Part shown: positions 15,830-23,674 of the stretch, piece by piece
Position numbering within the stretch: the first letter of the stretch is position 1
Layout of the letters: each line of letters begins with the position of its first letter
Virus record (IMG/VR): IMGVR_UViG_3300013093_004796
Span: 1 to 41,956 of that record
Direction: 5' to 3' (one strand)
Source: a virus
Length of the DNA: 41,956 nt
Position numbers and translations under genes: made by a program
The notes under the pieces: generated by a model
What the model saw: the letters and a program-made list of their open reading frames with translations, nothing else
The model's database searches: none
Told to the model about the DNA's origin: nothing

Positions 15830-17370
15830 TTAATGAATCTGGTGTAGCTGGTGCAGAACGGGTCAAAAGTAGAGCCGATTTCAAACATTTTTTAGATGAT
15901 TATCGTAAGCTAATCAGTCAATATCCTGGATTTGAAAGTATGAATCCCAGTGGAAGTTACAACAGCGACCTTTCCAAGCAAGATTTTGGAGATATTGATC
16001 TTATTGTTCATATTAAATCAGACAAAACTAAACCTGAATTAAAAAAGGATTTGCAGAACTGGTTTCATAAACAACCAGACACTGTAATTGTGCCGTTTTC
16101 ATCACCAAAATATGTAGGGAAACGCAGTTATAATTCTGGTGAAATAGTCACAGTGCGTTATCATGATGATGAATTGGGTTACTCTGCACAAATTGACAAT
16201 ATTATTGCACTTGATTCGGAGGAAGCAGAATTTAAACAAAAGTTTCTAGACTATCCTGCTGCCAAACAAGGATTGATTTTAGGATTGGTTAAAATTGCAA
16301 CAATTGAAACTGATCCCAATAAATTGTTCAAGATGCTGAATATAAACATCAAAAAACTTGATCCAGCGGGCATAGGTGCTGACCAAGAATATGAATTTAA
16401 CTTAAGTAGCAATGAATTACAACTGCGTAAGGTTGTCTATGAACCTGGGACATTTAAACAGGCTGATAGAACTATTCTGTGGACCACTCGAAACATGGCA
16501 GATGTTTCTAAACTGCTTTATCAATACAACCTTGATGACAATTTCGCAGGACTATTGAAACAAGCCAAAGAAAAAATACATAATCCACGCAGCAAAAATC
16601 GTATTGAAGGTGTTTTTACCAGTATGGTCAGTGTAAAATCTGGCGAAGTTGGCACAAAAAAAGGCGAGGATAAAATATCAGATATAAATGCTGTCAAAGC
16701 AGCATTTTCTGGAGATGCCAAACCAACTCTCACTGAGTATTTTGCCTGGGTTTCATTTGGGCGTGATATGGTTTTCGAGGCTGAAACTGCTAAAACTGTA
16801 GTTATATTTGCAGGAAGGTTTCAACCATTTCACCGAGGTCATGCACAGACCTATCATGCATTACAAGAACAATTTCCTGGTGCAGATGTTTGGGTAGCAA
16901 CCAGTGGCAAAACTGGACCTGATAGCCCGTTTGATTTTTCCGAACGCAAACAACTTGCTGAACTTATGGGTATTCCTGGTAATAGAATAGCCGAGGTAAA
17001 ACAGCCTTATATGGCTACAGAAATACTGAACCACTATAATCCAGAAAAGGATCATGTGATATATGCTATAAGTGCAAAAGATGCTGACCGAATAAAGTTT
17101 GGTATCAAAAAAGATGGGTCCCCGACTTATCTACAGCCGTATAAATCAAATGAAGAAATGCTGCCATTTGATCTGAAAACTGGACACGGGTATGTGACAA
17201 TAGCACCTGTTGTTAACTTTAAAGTTGCTGGTGAAACCATCACTGGTGCAACAAGCATACGAGATATGCTGGCACAACATGATTCAGCACTTAACACAAG
17301 AGTTTTACAAGATTTATATGGAAAAAATGCAGATAAGGCTGCAGCAATAATATTACCGCATTTTAAATAA
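15826..17370 (+). CDS. Nucleotidyltransferase fused to NMNAT-like domain
   Basis: The 514-residue protein joins two adenylyl/nucleotidyl-transfer domains. Residues 1-190 repeat the fold of the preceding gene, with NPSGSYNSD, FGDIDLIVHI and the third Asp in AQIDNII. Residues 325-514 are an HxGH cytidylyl/adenylyltransferase domain: VVIFAGRFQPFHRGHAQ and, near the end, TGATSIRDML, matching the ISGTxIR-type ATP-binding motif of NMN adenylyltransferases. The middle linker is unassigned. NMNAT makes NAD+ from NMN and ATP. The specificity could also be phosphopantetheine or a lipid headgroup. It overlaps the preceding gene by four bases and ends at a two-way terminator. Confidence 0.75.
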   Translation: MINESGVAGAERVKSRADFKHFLDDYRKLISQYPGFESMNPSGSYNSDLSKQDFGDIDLIVHIKSDKTKPELKKDLQNWFHKQPDTVIVPFSSPKYVGKRSYNSGEIVTVRYHDDELGYSAQIDNIIALDSEEAEFKQKFLDYPAAKQGLILGLVKIATIETDPNKLFKMLNINIKKLDPAGIGADQEYEFNLSSNELQLRKVVYEPGTFKQADRTILWTTRNMADVSKLLYQYNLDDNFAGLLKQAKEKIHNPRSKNRIEGVFTSMVSVKSGEVGTKKGEDKISDINAVKAAFSGDAKPTLTEYFAWVSFGRDMVFEAETAKTVVIFAGRFQPFHRGHAQTYHALQEQFPGADVWVATSGKTGPDSPFDFSERKQLAELMGIPGNRIAEVKQPYMATEILNHYNPEKDHVIYAISAKDADRIKFGIKKDGSPTYLQPYKSNEEMLPFDLKTGHGYVTIAPVVNFKVAGETITGATSIRDMLAQHDSALNTRVLQDLYGKNADKAAAIILPHFK

Positions 17371-17392
17371 TTTACAAATTTTGATAGAAAAT

Positions 17393-17418
17393 GAGTGCAG
17401 GAATGACCTGCACTCTTT
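17393..17418. terminator. Bidirectional intrinsic terminator
   Basis: GAGTGCAGG (17393-17401) pairs perfectly with CCTGCACTC (17407-17415), followed by TTTC on the plus strand and ATTTTCT on the minus strand. It lies between convergent genes and can stop both. Confidence 0.75.
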
Positions 17419-17423
17419 CAACA

Positions 17424-17780
17424 CTATGCTTGGCGTGTCAGATAATTGACACGAATGCGTTGTGGATTGAAATATTTGCGAAAAACATCTTCTACAATAT
17501 TGATATCATATGGCTTACAGGAAAATACATCGAGATAGCAGTCGCCGCTGTCGTCACAAAAATGTGCCATTATATTGCTTGTTTCAATTAACTGACACAG
17601 GGTATGTCCTGCTTTATTATCCTCGCCAAAATGAACAACAATTGGTTCACCATACGCAACCATATCAATAGATTTTACTAAACTTCGTGAAAAATCCTTG
17701 ATATAATCTGGATTAGTAATAGCAGCCCGATCACAGTCGGCTGCGTCAATTATAGTATGATAACCCCAGTAATTGCTCAT
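17424..17780 (-). CDS. speD: Second SpeD homologue (AdoMetDC family)
   Basis: The 118-residue protein belongs to the pyruvoyl-dependent SpeD family but to a different branch from the gene at 1505. The processing Ser is S68 in ETSNIMAHF, with His at +5 (H73) and Cys at +20 (C88 in VFSCKPYD), the same spacing as the other protein. The residue before the Ser is Thr, not Glu. Some phage and bacterial SpeD relatives have become ornithine or arginine decarboxylases, so its substrate should not be assumed. It is one of only three reverse-strand genes that I support over their full length here. Confidence 0.82.
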   Translation of the reverse strand: MSNYWGYHTIIDAADCDRAAITNPDYIKDFSRSLVKSIDMVAYGEPIVVHFGEDNKAGHTLCQLIETSNIMAHFCDDSGDCYLDVFSCKPYDINIVEDVFRKYFNPQRIRVNYLTRQA

Positions 17781-17818
17781 GTCATGATTTCTCCTTTATA
17801 TACAGACATAACAGAACC

Positions 17819-17852
17819 TATTTATTATTACACTATATTGTTGAGCCGTCAA
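17819..17852 (-). promoter_or_regulatory. Overlapping early- and late-type promoters
   Basis: On the minus strand TTGACG (17852-17847), a 16-base spacer and TAATAA (17830-17825) overlap a late-type AATAAATA (17826-17819). The leader carries AAAGGAG. An ATG-ACA-TGA mini-frame lies between that site and the real ATG and overlaps it. Confidence 0.45.
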
Positions 17853-17853
17853 G

Positions 17854-17880
17854 TATAAATATATTCACTATTAGTGGAAT
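17854..17880 (+). promoter_or_regulatory. Late promoter TATAAATA with hairpin
   Basis: A perfect TATAAATA (17854-17861) is followed by ATTCACT (17863-17869), which pairs with AGTGGAAT (17873-17880) with one bulged G. The right arm contains the GTGGA ribosome binding site. The predicted +1 near 17867 removes most of the left arm. Confidence 0.65.
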
Positions 17881-17888
17881 TTTTTAAC

Positions 17889-18701
17889 ATGAACGTTTTT
17901 GATATTATTGATGATGATATTACCTTGGAAAACTGGCCAAATCCCAGCAGTGGTAAACTCAAAAAGTATATAAAAAGAAACTACAACAGAGAACCTAGTT
18001 GTTCATCAATAGGGCAACTGCTCAATGATCCAAGTGTGGGAAATTTTTATAAAAAGCGTGCTATTTGGTATAAAAATTTATATTGCAAGCGTCGTCGCAA
18101 GGTTAAAGAAGCAGATGGTGTTGGTGCCTGCTTGACAATTTTTGACATTGATGATACTTTAATGAAAACCACTGCCACAGTAAAGGTTGTAAGACCAGAT
18201 GGCAGTGAACAAAATTTAACCGCTGAGGAATTTAATACCTACAAACTAAAGCCTGGTGAGCAATTTGATTTTGGTGAATTTAAAGACGCCAAACTTTTCC
18301 GTGCTACCAGTCAGCCAATAAAAACTCTTTGGAGAACTGCTCAGACAACTCTCAGTAATATTGGTAAACGTCCTGGTTCAAGAGTGGTAATTGTCACTGC
18401 AAGAAGTGATATGGATGACAAAAATGAGTTTATACATACATTTCAAGATCATGGTCTTGACATGAGCAAAGTTCATGTATATCGTGCAGGCAATGTTGGT
18501 GCTGGAAGTTCTGCAGCAAATAAAAAAATAATTATAAGAAAACTATTAGAATCTGGTGACTATACAGAAACAAGATTATTCGATGACCATATTGGTAATC
18601 TAGAATCTTTTCTTGAGTTAAAAACAGAATTTCCAGATATAATTTTTAAAGCATATCCAGTTGGAAAGTCTGGTAATATCGGTCGTCCCATTATTGTTTA
18701 A
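17889..18701 (+). CDS. HAD-superfamily phosphatase
   Basis: The 270-residue protein has a helical N-terminal extension of about 75 residues with a basic cluster (KRRRKVKEADG), then a HAD phosphatase domain. Motif I is LTIFDIDDTLMKT with the nucleophile and acid Asp, motif II is VVIVTARSDMDDK, and motif IV is RLFDDHIGNLESF. Proteins of this branch include phage polynucleotide 3'-phosphatases (the T4 Pnk C-terminal domain) and nucleotidases. There is no kinase P-loop, so it is not a full Pnk. The start at 17889 is chosen over TTG 17874 because it fits the leader. Confidence 0.72.
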   Translation: MNVFDIIDDDITLENWPNPSSGKLKKYIKRNYNREPSCSSIGQLLNDPSVGNFYKKRAIWYKNLYCKRRRKVKEADGVGACLTIFDIDDTLMKTTATVKVVRPDGSEQNLTAEEFNTYKLKPGEQFDFGEFKDAKLFRATSQPIKTLWRTAQTTLSNIGKRPGSRVVIVTARSDMDDKNEFIHTFQDHGLDMSKVHVYRAGNVGAGSSAANKKIIIRKLLESGDYTETRLFDDHIGNLESFLELKTEFPDIIFKAYPVGKSGNIGRPIIV

Positions 18702-18718
18702 TTGTGATAATTTAGATA

Positions 18719-19094
18719 TTCGCATCGCAAGCCTGTTGTGTCTTTAGACCAACAGATAGAGGAGGCGATTTTGTCTTGATTATATTGTTTTTTGTACCTG
18801 TTTAATATAAACTACTAAATATATTTATGATGATGATTGCCTACAAATACCGCATTTATCCAACAACAGAGCAAGAAACAACTCTTGTGGGTTGGATGGG
18901 GCAATTGCGATTTGTATGGAACAAATTGGGAGAATTAAAGAAATCAATACCGCAGGAACTGCGGAAATTTACGCCTGTGGAGATACCTCTGTCGGGGGTG
19001 ATACGGCTGTATCATCTAGACATGCATCGTTTGAAGCAGGAATCATTCCTTCGTTGGAAGGAATCTGTTGGTCTTTAGACCAACGGTAGTTCAC
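18719..19094 (+). mobile_element. Internally deleted IS605-type element
   Basis: The left end (TTCGCATCGCAA from 18719, with the GTCTTTAGAC hairpin) and the right end (GTTGGTCTTTAGACCAAC at 19067-19084, then GTAGTTCAC) match those of the full element at 36926-38298. Most of tnpB is missing. The deletion joins AACAAATT of the 5' part to AATTGGG of the 3' part, so four bases of microhomology lie at the join. The 3' segment that would encode the guide-RNA scaffold and the right end is kept. Confidence 0.85.
18827..19078 (+). pseudogene. tnpB: tnpB remnant with large internal deletion
   Basis: The frame of 83 residues begins with the first 33 residues of TnpB (MIAYKYRIYPTTEQET...) and then continues, out of frame with the TnpB C-terminus, through the 3' region. 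All three RuvC motifs and the zinc ribbon are lost, so no nuclease is made. The predicted +1 of an ACTAAATA late motif (18814-18821) falls on the ATG. Confidence 0.85.
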
Positions 19095-19126
19095 ATTACA
19101 ATTGATGCTATTATGTGGAGAATATT

Positions 19127-19618
19127 ATGGCACTTTTAATTGCACATCGAGGACTTGTGGATGGACCTGATAAAGCCAAAGAGAACACGTTGTCTTCCAT
19201 CATTTCTGCCAGAACACAGGGTTATGATGTGGAAATTGATGTTTGGTTTGAAGATGGCAGTTGGTGGTTGGGACATGATGCACCGCAAACAAAAATTGAT
19301 TATGACTGGTTGCGTGTAATTGATAGAGCAGACTATTTGGATACTCATCATGCATGGATTCATGCAAAATCCATAGAAACTCTATATCAATTACAAAAAA
19401 ACAAATATGCCGGACATATATTTTTTCACGAAGAAGACCCCTGTGTTCTTACAACTAGTGGATATATTTGGACCTATCCTGGAAAAACTCTCACACCTCT
19501 AAGTATCTGTGTTATGCCAGAATACACTGACGCTATATTAAGGGTAAAAGAACTAAAAGTTTTTGGATTCTGCTCAGATTGGATAAACAGAATTGCCACC
19601 GAGTTGCAGTGCAATTGA
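19127..19618 (+). CDS. GDPD-like phosphodiesterase, short form
   Basis: The 163-residue protein begins LIAHRGLVDGPDKAKENTLSSI and continues GYDVEIDVWFEDGSWWLGHD, which are the N-terminal catalytic motifs of glycerophosphodiester phosphodiesterases (HRG, the EN pair, ExD and the second His). It is shorter than the usual 230-250 residues and ends in a TIM-barrel-like part with HAKSIETLYQL and IFFHEEDP. Similar short GDPD-like proteins occur in viruses, with unknown substrates. GGAGAAT precedes ATG 19127, so I use that start, not the upstream in-frame GTG at 19115. Confidence 0.75.
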   Translation: MALLIAHRGLVDGPDKAKENTLSSIISARTQGYDVEIDVWFEDGSWWLGHDAPQTKIDYDWLRVIDRADYLDTHHAWIHAKSIETLYQLQKNKYAGHIFFHEEDPCVLTTSGYIWTYPGKTLTPLSICVMPEYTDAILRVKELKVFGFCSDWINRIATELQCN

Positions 19619-19619
19619 C

Positions 19620-19644
19620 AATAAATACCTGCATATAGTGCAGG
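19620..19644 (+). promoter_or_regulatory. Late promoter with overlapping hairpin
   Basis: AATAAATA (19620-19627) runs directly into CCTGCA (19628-19633), which pairs with TGCAGG (19639-19644). The right arm contains the AGG ribosome binding site and is followed by ATTTTTT and the ATG at 19652. The predicted +1 (about 19633) removes the left arm. In read-through RNA the hairpin plus T-run could also act as a weak terminator. Confidence 0.6.
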
Positions 19645-19651
19645 ATTTTTT

Positions 19652-20632
19652 ATGCCAACAATTTTAGTAGCGGGAACAAAAAATCAGCCATTTGGCAGTT
19701 TTTCACAGGTGAGTAAAAGCCAAGATGGTGTTAATTGGAGTACAGCAAGTGCTCCTTTTGGTAGCAATGATTTCTGCACAGGCATTACCACAAATGGCAC
19801 ACTATATCTTGTTAGCAATCCTCGTGGATATATCTCTGCAACAAGTGATTTGATCTCTTATAACCAAGTGCCTGTTCTAGATGGGTTTGGCACTACCTGT
19901 TTGGGATATCAAAATTCTCATTGGCTAGTTGCGGGGGTGCAGAACTATATAAATGGGTTTGGTCCTTATCCGCCATTCACAGAAGTGGCACAGATTTTTT
20001 ATAGTTTATATGGTAATACTGGCTGGCAAATGACATGGACTCACCCAAACAATGGCAGTTATATATATCAACTAAAATTTTTTCAGGGTGCTCCAATTGA
20101 ATCAGGAATCAATGCAGATGTGTGGGTGGCAGTTGGCAACAATGGATATGCTGCAGGTGATATTTGGTATAGTCTAGATTATGGTATATCCTGGACTCAG
20201 GCTGTAGTTCCCAGCGGTGTAGGAGTTATATACAGTGTTGCCTTGTATAATTTAGCCGGACAACCGACGTGGTATTGGGGATGCAGAGGTAAAATATATC
20301 TGTCAACTCTCTTGCAATATTCATCATGGAATGAACTATCACTGGCAAGTGAAGATACCGCTGTTGGTTTTGCACAAAATGACACCGGCAGCATTCTTGT
20401 CAATGGTACCAACACTCTGTATACAAGTTTAGATGGGTTGGTTTTTAATACCTTTCAATATCCAGGTTATGTTTGGGGCAATGTAAATGTTTTGCCTATG
20501 GCTTCAGGCTCTAGATGGTTGGCTTTTGCCAGAAGTAATCTTACTCAATATACATATTGGTACAGCGACGATTTTATAACATGGACACCTTTATCAAATG
20601 GTATCACTGTGCAGACATCAATCGTGTTTTGA
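19652..20632 (+). CDS. Beta-propeller-like virion protein
   Basis: The 326-residue protein is made of repeated beta units with Asp-box-like motifs: SKSQDGVNWS (about residue 23), YSLDYGISWTQ (near 175), TSLDGLVFNTF (near 255) and YSDDFITWTPL (near 305). Such S-x-D-G-x-x-W repeats occur in sialidase/BNR beta-propellers. It has no signal peptide. In a T4-like phage with a late promoter a tail-fibre or surface-binding role is likely, perhaps sugar binding. Catalytic sialidase residues are not evident. Confidence 0.6.
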   Translation: MPTILVAGTKNQPFGSFSQVSKSQDGVNWSTASAPFGSNDFCTGITTNGTLYLVSNPRGYISATSDLISYNQVPVLDGFGTTCLGYQNSHWLVAGVQNYINGFGPYPPFTEVAQIFYSLYGNTGWQMTWTHPNNGSYIYQLKFFQGAPIESGINADVWVAVGNNGYAAGDIWYSLDYGISWTQAVVPSGVGVIYSVALYNLAGQPTWYWGCRGKIYLSTLLQYSSWNELSLASEDTAVGFAQNDTGSILVNGTNTLYTSLDGLVFNTFQYPGYVWGNVNVLPMASGSRWLAFARSNLTQYTYWYSDDFITWTPLSNGITVQTSIVF

Positions 20633-20635
20633 TAA

Positions 20636-20664
20636 TTGCAATCCTGTAGATTAGACACTATGAT
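20636..20664 (+). promoter_or_regulatory. Sigma70-like promoter of dsbA
   Basis: TTGCAA (20636-20641), a 17-base spacer and TATGAT (20659-20664). GATTAG (20649-20654) in the spacer can pair with CTAATC (20676-20681) next to the AAGGAG ribosome binding site (20682-20687). The predicted +1 (about 20671) leaves out the left arm. Confidence 0.5.
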
Positions 20665-20696
20665 TGGGCTACAACCTAATCAAGGAGCAAATGAAA

Positions 20697-20969
20697 ATGT
20701 CTATTGGAGTTCTATCAAGTGGTGACAAGGCCAGACTACAGAGTCTTATCAACGAGGGTATTCAGGTCATGGGCGATATCGCCGCTATGAAAGAAGGTCT
20801 CAAGGAAACTGTTGAAAATATTGCAGAAGAACTTGATATCAAGAAGACTGTTCTGTCAAAAGCAATTACCATCGCTTATAAGAACAGCCAAAACAAAGAT
20901 AAACTTACAGAAAGCCGTGAAGAATTAGATGAAGTTGAACAGGTTCTCATGGCAGCAGGGAGAGCATAA
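20697..20969 (+). CDS. dsbA: DsbA-like double-stranded DNA-binding protein
   Basis: The 90-residue protein resembles T4 DsbA, a small protein that binds DNA near late promoters. Shared features are LINEGIQVMGDIAAMKEGLKE, a central AEELDIK, and KAITIAYKN near the end, all helical. ATG 20697 is chosen over 20691 because its distance from AAGGAG is nine bases. It lies in the same direction as galE, six bases upstream of it. Confidence 0.75.
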   Translation: MSIGVLSSGDKARLQSLINEGIQVMGDIAAMKEGLKETVENIAEELDIKKTVLSKAITIAYKNSQNKDKLTESREELDEVEQVLMAAGRA

Positions 20970-20975
20970 TATACA

Positions 20976-21983
20976 ATGGCTAAATGGATATTCATCACTG
21001 GTGGTTGCGGATATATTGGCAGTCATCTAGCAGCACATATAAAAGACAACACTGATTACAGTGTGATGTTGATTGATAAACGTGCTAGAGAACTATCATA
21101 CACTGCCAAATACTGTGATGTTTTTGCTGATGAAGATTTTACCAGTATAGTTGTTCAACAGGCTATTCAGGAATATCAACCAGAGGCAATTGTGCATTTA
21201 GCCGCAGATAGTACTGTTGGTCCAAGTATGGTTAATCCCAGTAGAACTTGGACCAACAATGTTGTCAATACTCAGAAATTATTGGATTTTTCTAGATTAT
21301 ATAATGTAAAAAATGTTATTTTTGCCAGTTCAAGTTCTGTCTATGCAGATCAGAATTATGCTGTTGATGAACACAGTCCTGTTGCAACATATAGTCCATA
21401 TGCTACAACTAAACGAGTAGGTGAAATGATGCTGAAGGACTGGTATGGAGCACATGGGATACGCAGTGTTTCATTTAGATTCTTTAATGTTGCTGGTGCT
21501 CACTCAACACATGATCTGGGTGAGTTACATGGCTGCAGTCATTTACTGGCAAAAGTTATGGAAGCGGCAGTTCACAACACAGCATTTACTGTGTTTGGCA
21601 GAGATTGGACAACTCCTGATCGCACTGCTATACGTGATTATACCCATGTAATGGATATATGTGAGGCAATATTGAAATCTATTAGATGGTTGCCAGAAAA
21701 TCCCGGTGCACACATTATAAATCTTGGTGGAGGTCAGGGATATAGTGTCCAGCAGGTAATCGATACCACAGAAATGTTGTTGAGTAAAGAATTGCCTTAT
21801 AGATATGGTGATCGCAGAGATGGTGACAGTGCTATGCGGTTTTCAAATAACGAACTGGCATTTAAACTATTGAATTGGAAACCAACAAAAAATCTAAATG
21901 ATATGATTTTAGACAGCGTTAAATGGTATAATAGTGAAGTATATAAACAGTTGACACGTGCTGGAATAACCTGTCAACACTGA
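20976..21983 (+). CDS. galE: UDP-glucose 4-epimerase-like
   Basis: GalE interconverts UDP-glucose and UDP-galactose using bound NAD. The 335-residue protein has the Rossmann motif TGGCGYIGSH at residues 8-17, a Ser-Ser-Ser region (FASSSSVY), the catalytic Tyr-x3-Lys in YSPYATTKR, FRFFNVAGA, and RDYTHVMD. The length matches the family. Sugar nucleotides made here could supply the glycosyltransferases at 30071 and 32597, but none of them is adjacent. It follows dsbA by six bases. Confidence 0.9.
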   Translation: MAKWIFITGGCGYIGSHLAAHIKDNTDYSVMLIDKRARELSYTAKYCDVFADEDFTSIVVQQAIQEYQPEAIVHLAADSTVGPSMVNPSRTWTNNVVNTQKLLDFSRLYNVKNVIFASSSSVYADQNYAVDEHSPVATYSPYATTKRVGEMMLKDWYGAHGIRSVSFRFFNVAGAHSTHDLGELHGCSHLLAKVMEAAVHNTAFTVFGRDWTTPDRTAIRDYTHVMDICEAILKSIRWLPENPGAHIINLGGGQGYSVQQVIDTTEMLLSKELPYRYGDRRDGDSAMRFSNNELAFKLLNWKPTKNLNDMILDSVKWYNSEVYKQLTRAGITCQH

Positions 21984-21994
21984 GGTATTAATAT

Positions 21995-23674
21995 ATGTAT
22001 ATAGATGCTTTTTATGAACGTGAAAAAAATAAAATTTTAGTTGTTGAAAGAGACAAAACACATAAACGACGTTATACGGAGTATCCTACAAAATATGTAG
22101 CATATTGGACAGGTGCGAGAGGCAAAGTTCCAAATATCTTTGGAGAATTATGCGATAAATTTTCTACTACAAGAATCAAAGAATTTACTCGTGAAATTAA
22201 TATGCTGCCCAAGGACAGACTTCACGAGACAGATATTAATCCAATTTTCCGTTGTTTGTATGAGAATTATAAGGATGTAGCACCTCCGCCTCTACATGTT
22301 GGGTTCTTTGATATTGAGGTGTCGTTTGACCCAGAACGTGGATTCTCAAGTCCAGAAGATGCATTCTCACCTATTACTGCTATTTCTCTATATCTCAATT
22401 GGCTAAACAGAAACTTCACTATGGTTATTAAGCCAAACGATATGAATTGGGATACTGCACAGGAAATTGTAGATCGGTTCGAAGACACTATCTTGTGTGA
22501 AACAGAAAAAGAACTCTTGGAAATTTTTCTATCATTGATTGATGATGTTGATATTTTAAGTGGGTGGAACTCAGAAGGCTTTGATATTCCCTATATCCAT
22601 AACAGAATTGTTCAGATATTGGGCAAAGAGGAAACACGTAAACTCTGTCTCTGGGGTAAGTTTCCGAAACGCCGAGAATACGAGATGTATGGCAAGAGCA
22701 TGGTGACATTTGATCTTGTTGGTAAAATTCACATGGACTATCTGCAATTATATCGCAAAAACACCTATCATGAAATGCACAGTTATCGTTTAGATTTCGT
22801 GGGTGAATATGAAGTTGGTGAAAAGAAAATACATTATGAAGGCAGTCTAGACAGTCTCTATAACAATGATTTTGAAAAGTTCATTGAATATAACAGACAG
22901 GACGTGATGTTGCTGGTAAAGATTGATGCCAAAAATAAATTCATTGAATTGAGCAACAATCTGGCTCATGAAAATTGTGTGTTATTTCAAAATACCCTGG
23001 GTTCTGTGGGGCTGATTGATCAGGCTATTGTAAACGAATGTTGGAACCTGGGGTTTGTTGTTCCAAATAGAAAGCGTGACAACTATCACAACAAAACACA
23101 AGAAGAATCTGATGAAGATGAAATCAGCATCAGTGGTGTTGTCGGTGCCTATGTTGCTGATCCCAAAGAGGGCATGCATGATTGGATTGGTGGAGTTGAT
23201 ATCAATTCACTATATCCTTCTGCAATTCGTTCTCTCAATATGAGTCCTGAAACAATCGTTGGACATATTCGTCCAGAAGCCACTGACAAACTTATCATGA
23301 AGCGTATGCGAGACGAGAAACGAAGTTTTGCAGATGCATGGAATGGTATGTTTGGCACTCTTGAATATAACTGGGTGATGAATCGTGAGATGAATCCAGT
23401 TACAGTAGATTTTGAAGATGGCTCCACTGTAACTTTAAGTGCCAATGAATTGTATGATCTGATATTCAAGAGTGGTAAAAATCTTATTTTAAGTGCTAAT
23501 GGAACTATTTTTACTGGAGATAAAAGGGGAATCATCCCTGGGCTTCTGGAAAGATGGTATCAAGAGAGGTTAGAATTAAAGCATAAACAAAAAATGGTTG
23601 GAAAATTGTCATCTGGTATATCTATACCAGATGACATGATGGACGATGTTATGAAGCATTTGTCATTTGATTAA
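21995..23674 (+). CDS. 43: DNA polymerase B, N-terminal part (gp43A)
   Basis: The 559-residue product contains the T4 gp43-like N-terminal and exonuclease domains and the first part of the palm. Exo I is VGFFDIEVSFD (D106, E108), Exo II is SGWNSEGFDIPY (D197), Exo III is YNRQDVMLL (Y299, D303), and motif A is VDINSLYPSA (D402). It stops before motif B. The remaining polymerase is a separate gene at 25081. The last eight codons overlap the 3' end of the reverse-strand endonuclease gene, so they may come from the insertion and not from the ancestral polymerase. GAGG lies upstream of the start. Confidence 0.93.
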   Translation: MYIDAFYEREKNKILVVERDKTHKRRYTEYPTKYVAYWTGARGKVPNIFGELCDKFSTTRIKEFTREINMLPKDRLHETDINPIFRCLYENYKDVAPPPLHVGFFDIEVSFDPERGFSSPEDAFSPITAISLYLNWLNRNFTMVIKPNDMNWDTAQEIVDRFEDTILCETEKELLEIFLSLIDDVDILSGWNSEGFDIPYIHNRIVQILGKEETRKLCLWGKFPKRREYEMYGKSMVTFDLVGKIHMDYLQLYRKNTYHEMHSYRLDFVGEYEVGEKKIHYEGSLDSLYNNDFEKFIEYNRQDVMLLVKIDAKNKFIELSNNLAHENCVLFQNTLGSVGLIDQAIVNECWNLGFVVPNRKRDNYHNKTQEESDEDEISISGVVGAYVADPKEGMHDWIGGVDINSLYPSAIRSLNMSPETIVGHIRPEATDKLIMKRMRDEKRSFADAWNGMFGTLEYNWVMNREMNPVTVDFEDGSTVTLSANELYDLIFKSGKNLILSANGTIFTGDKRGIIPGLLERWYQERLELKHKQKMVGKLSSGISIPDDMMDDVMKHLSFD

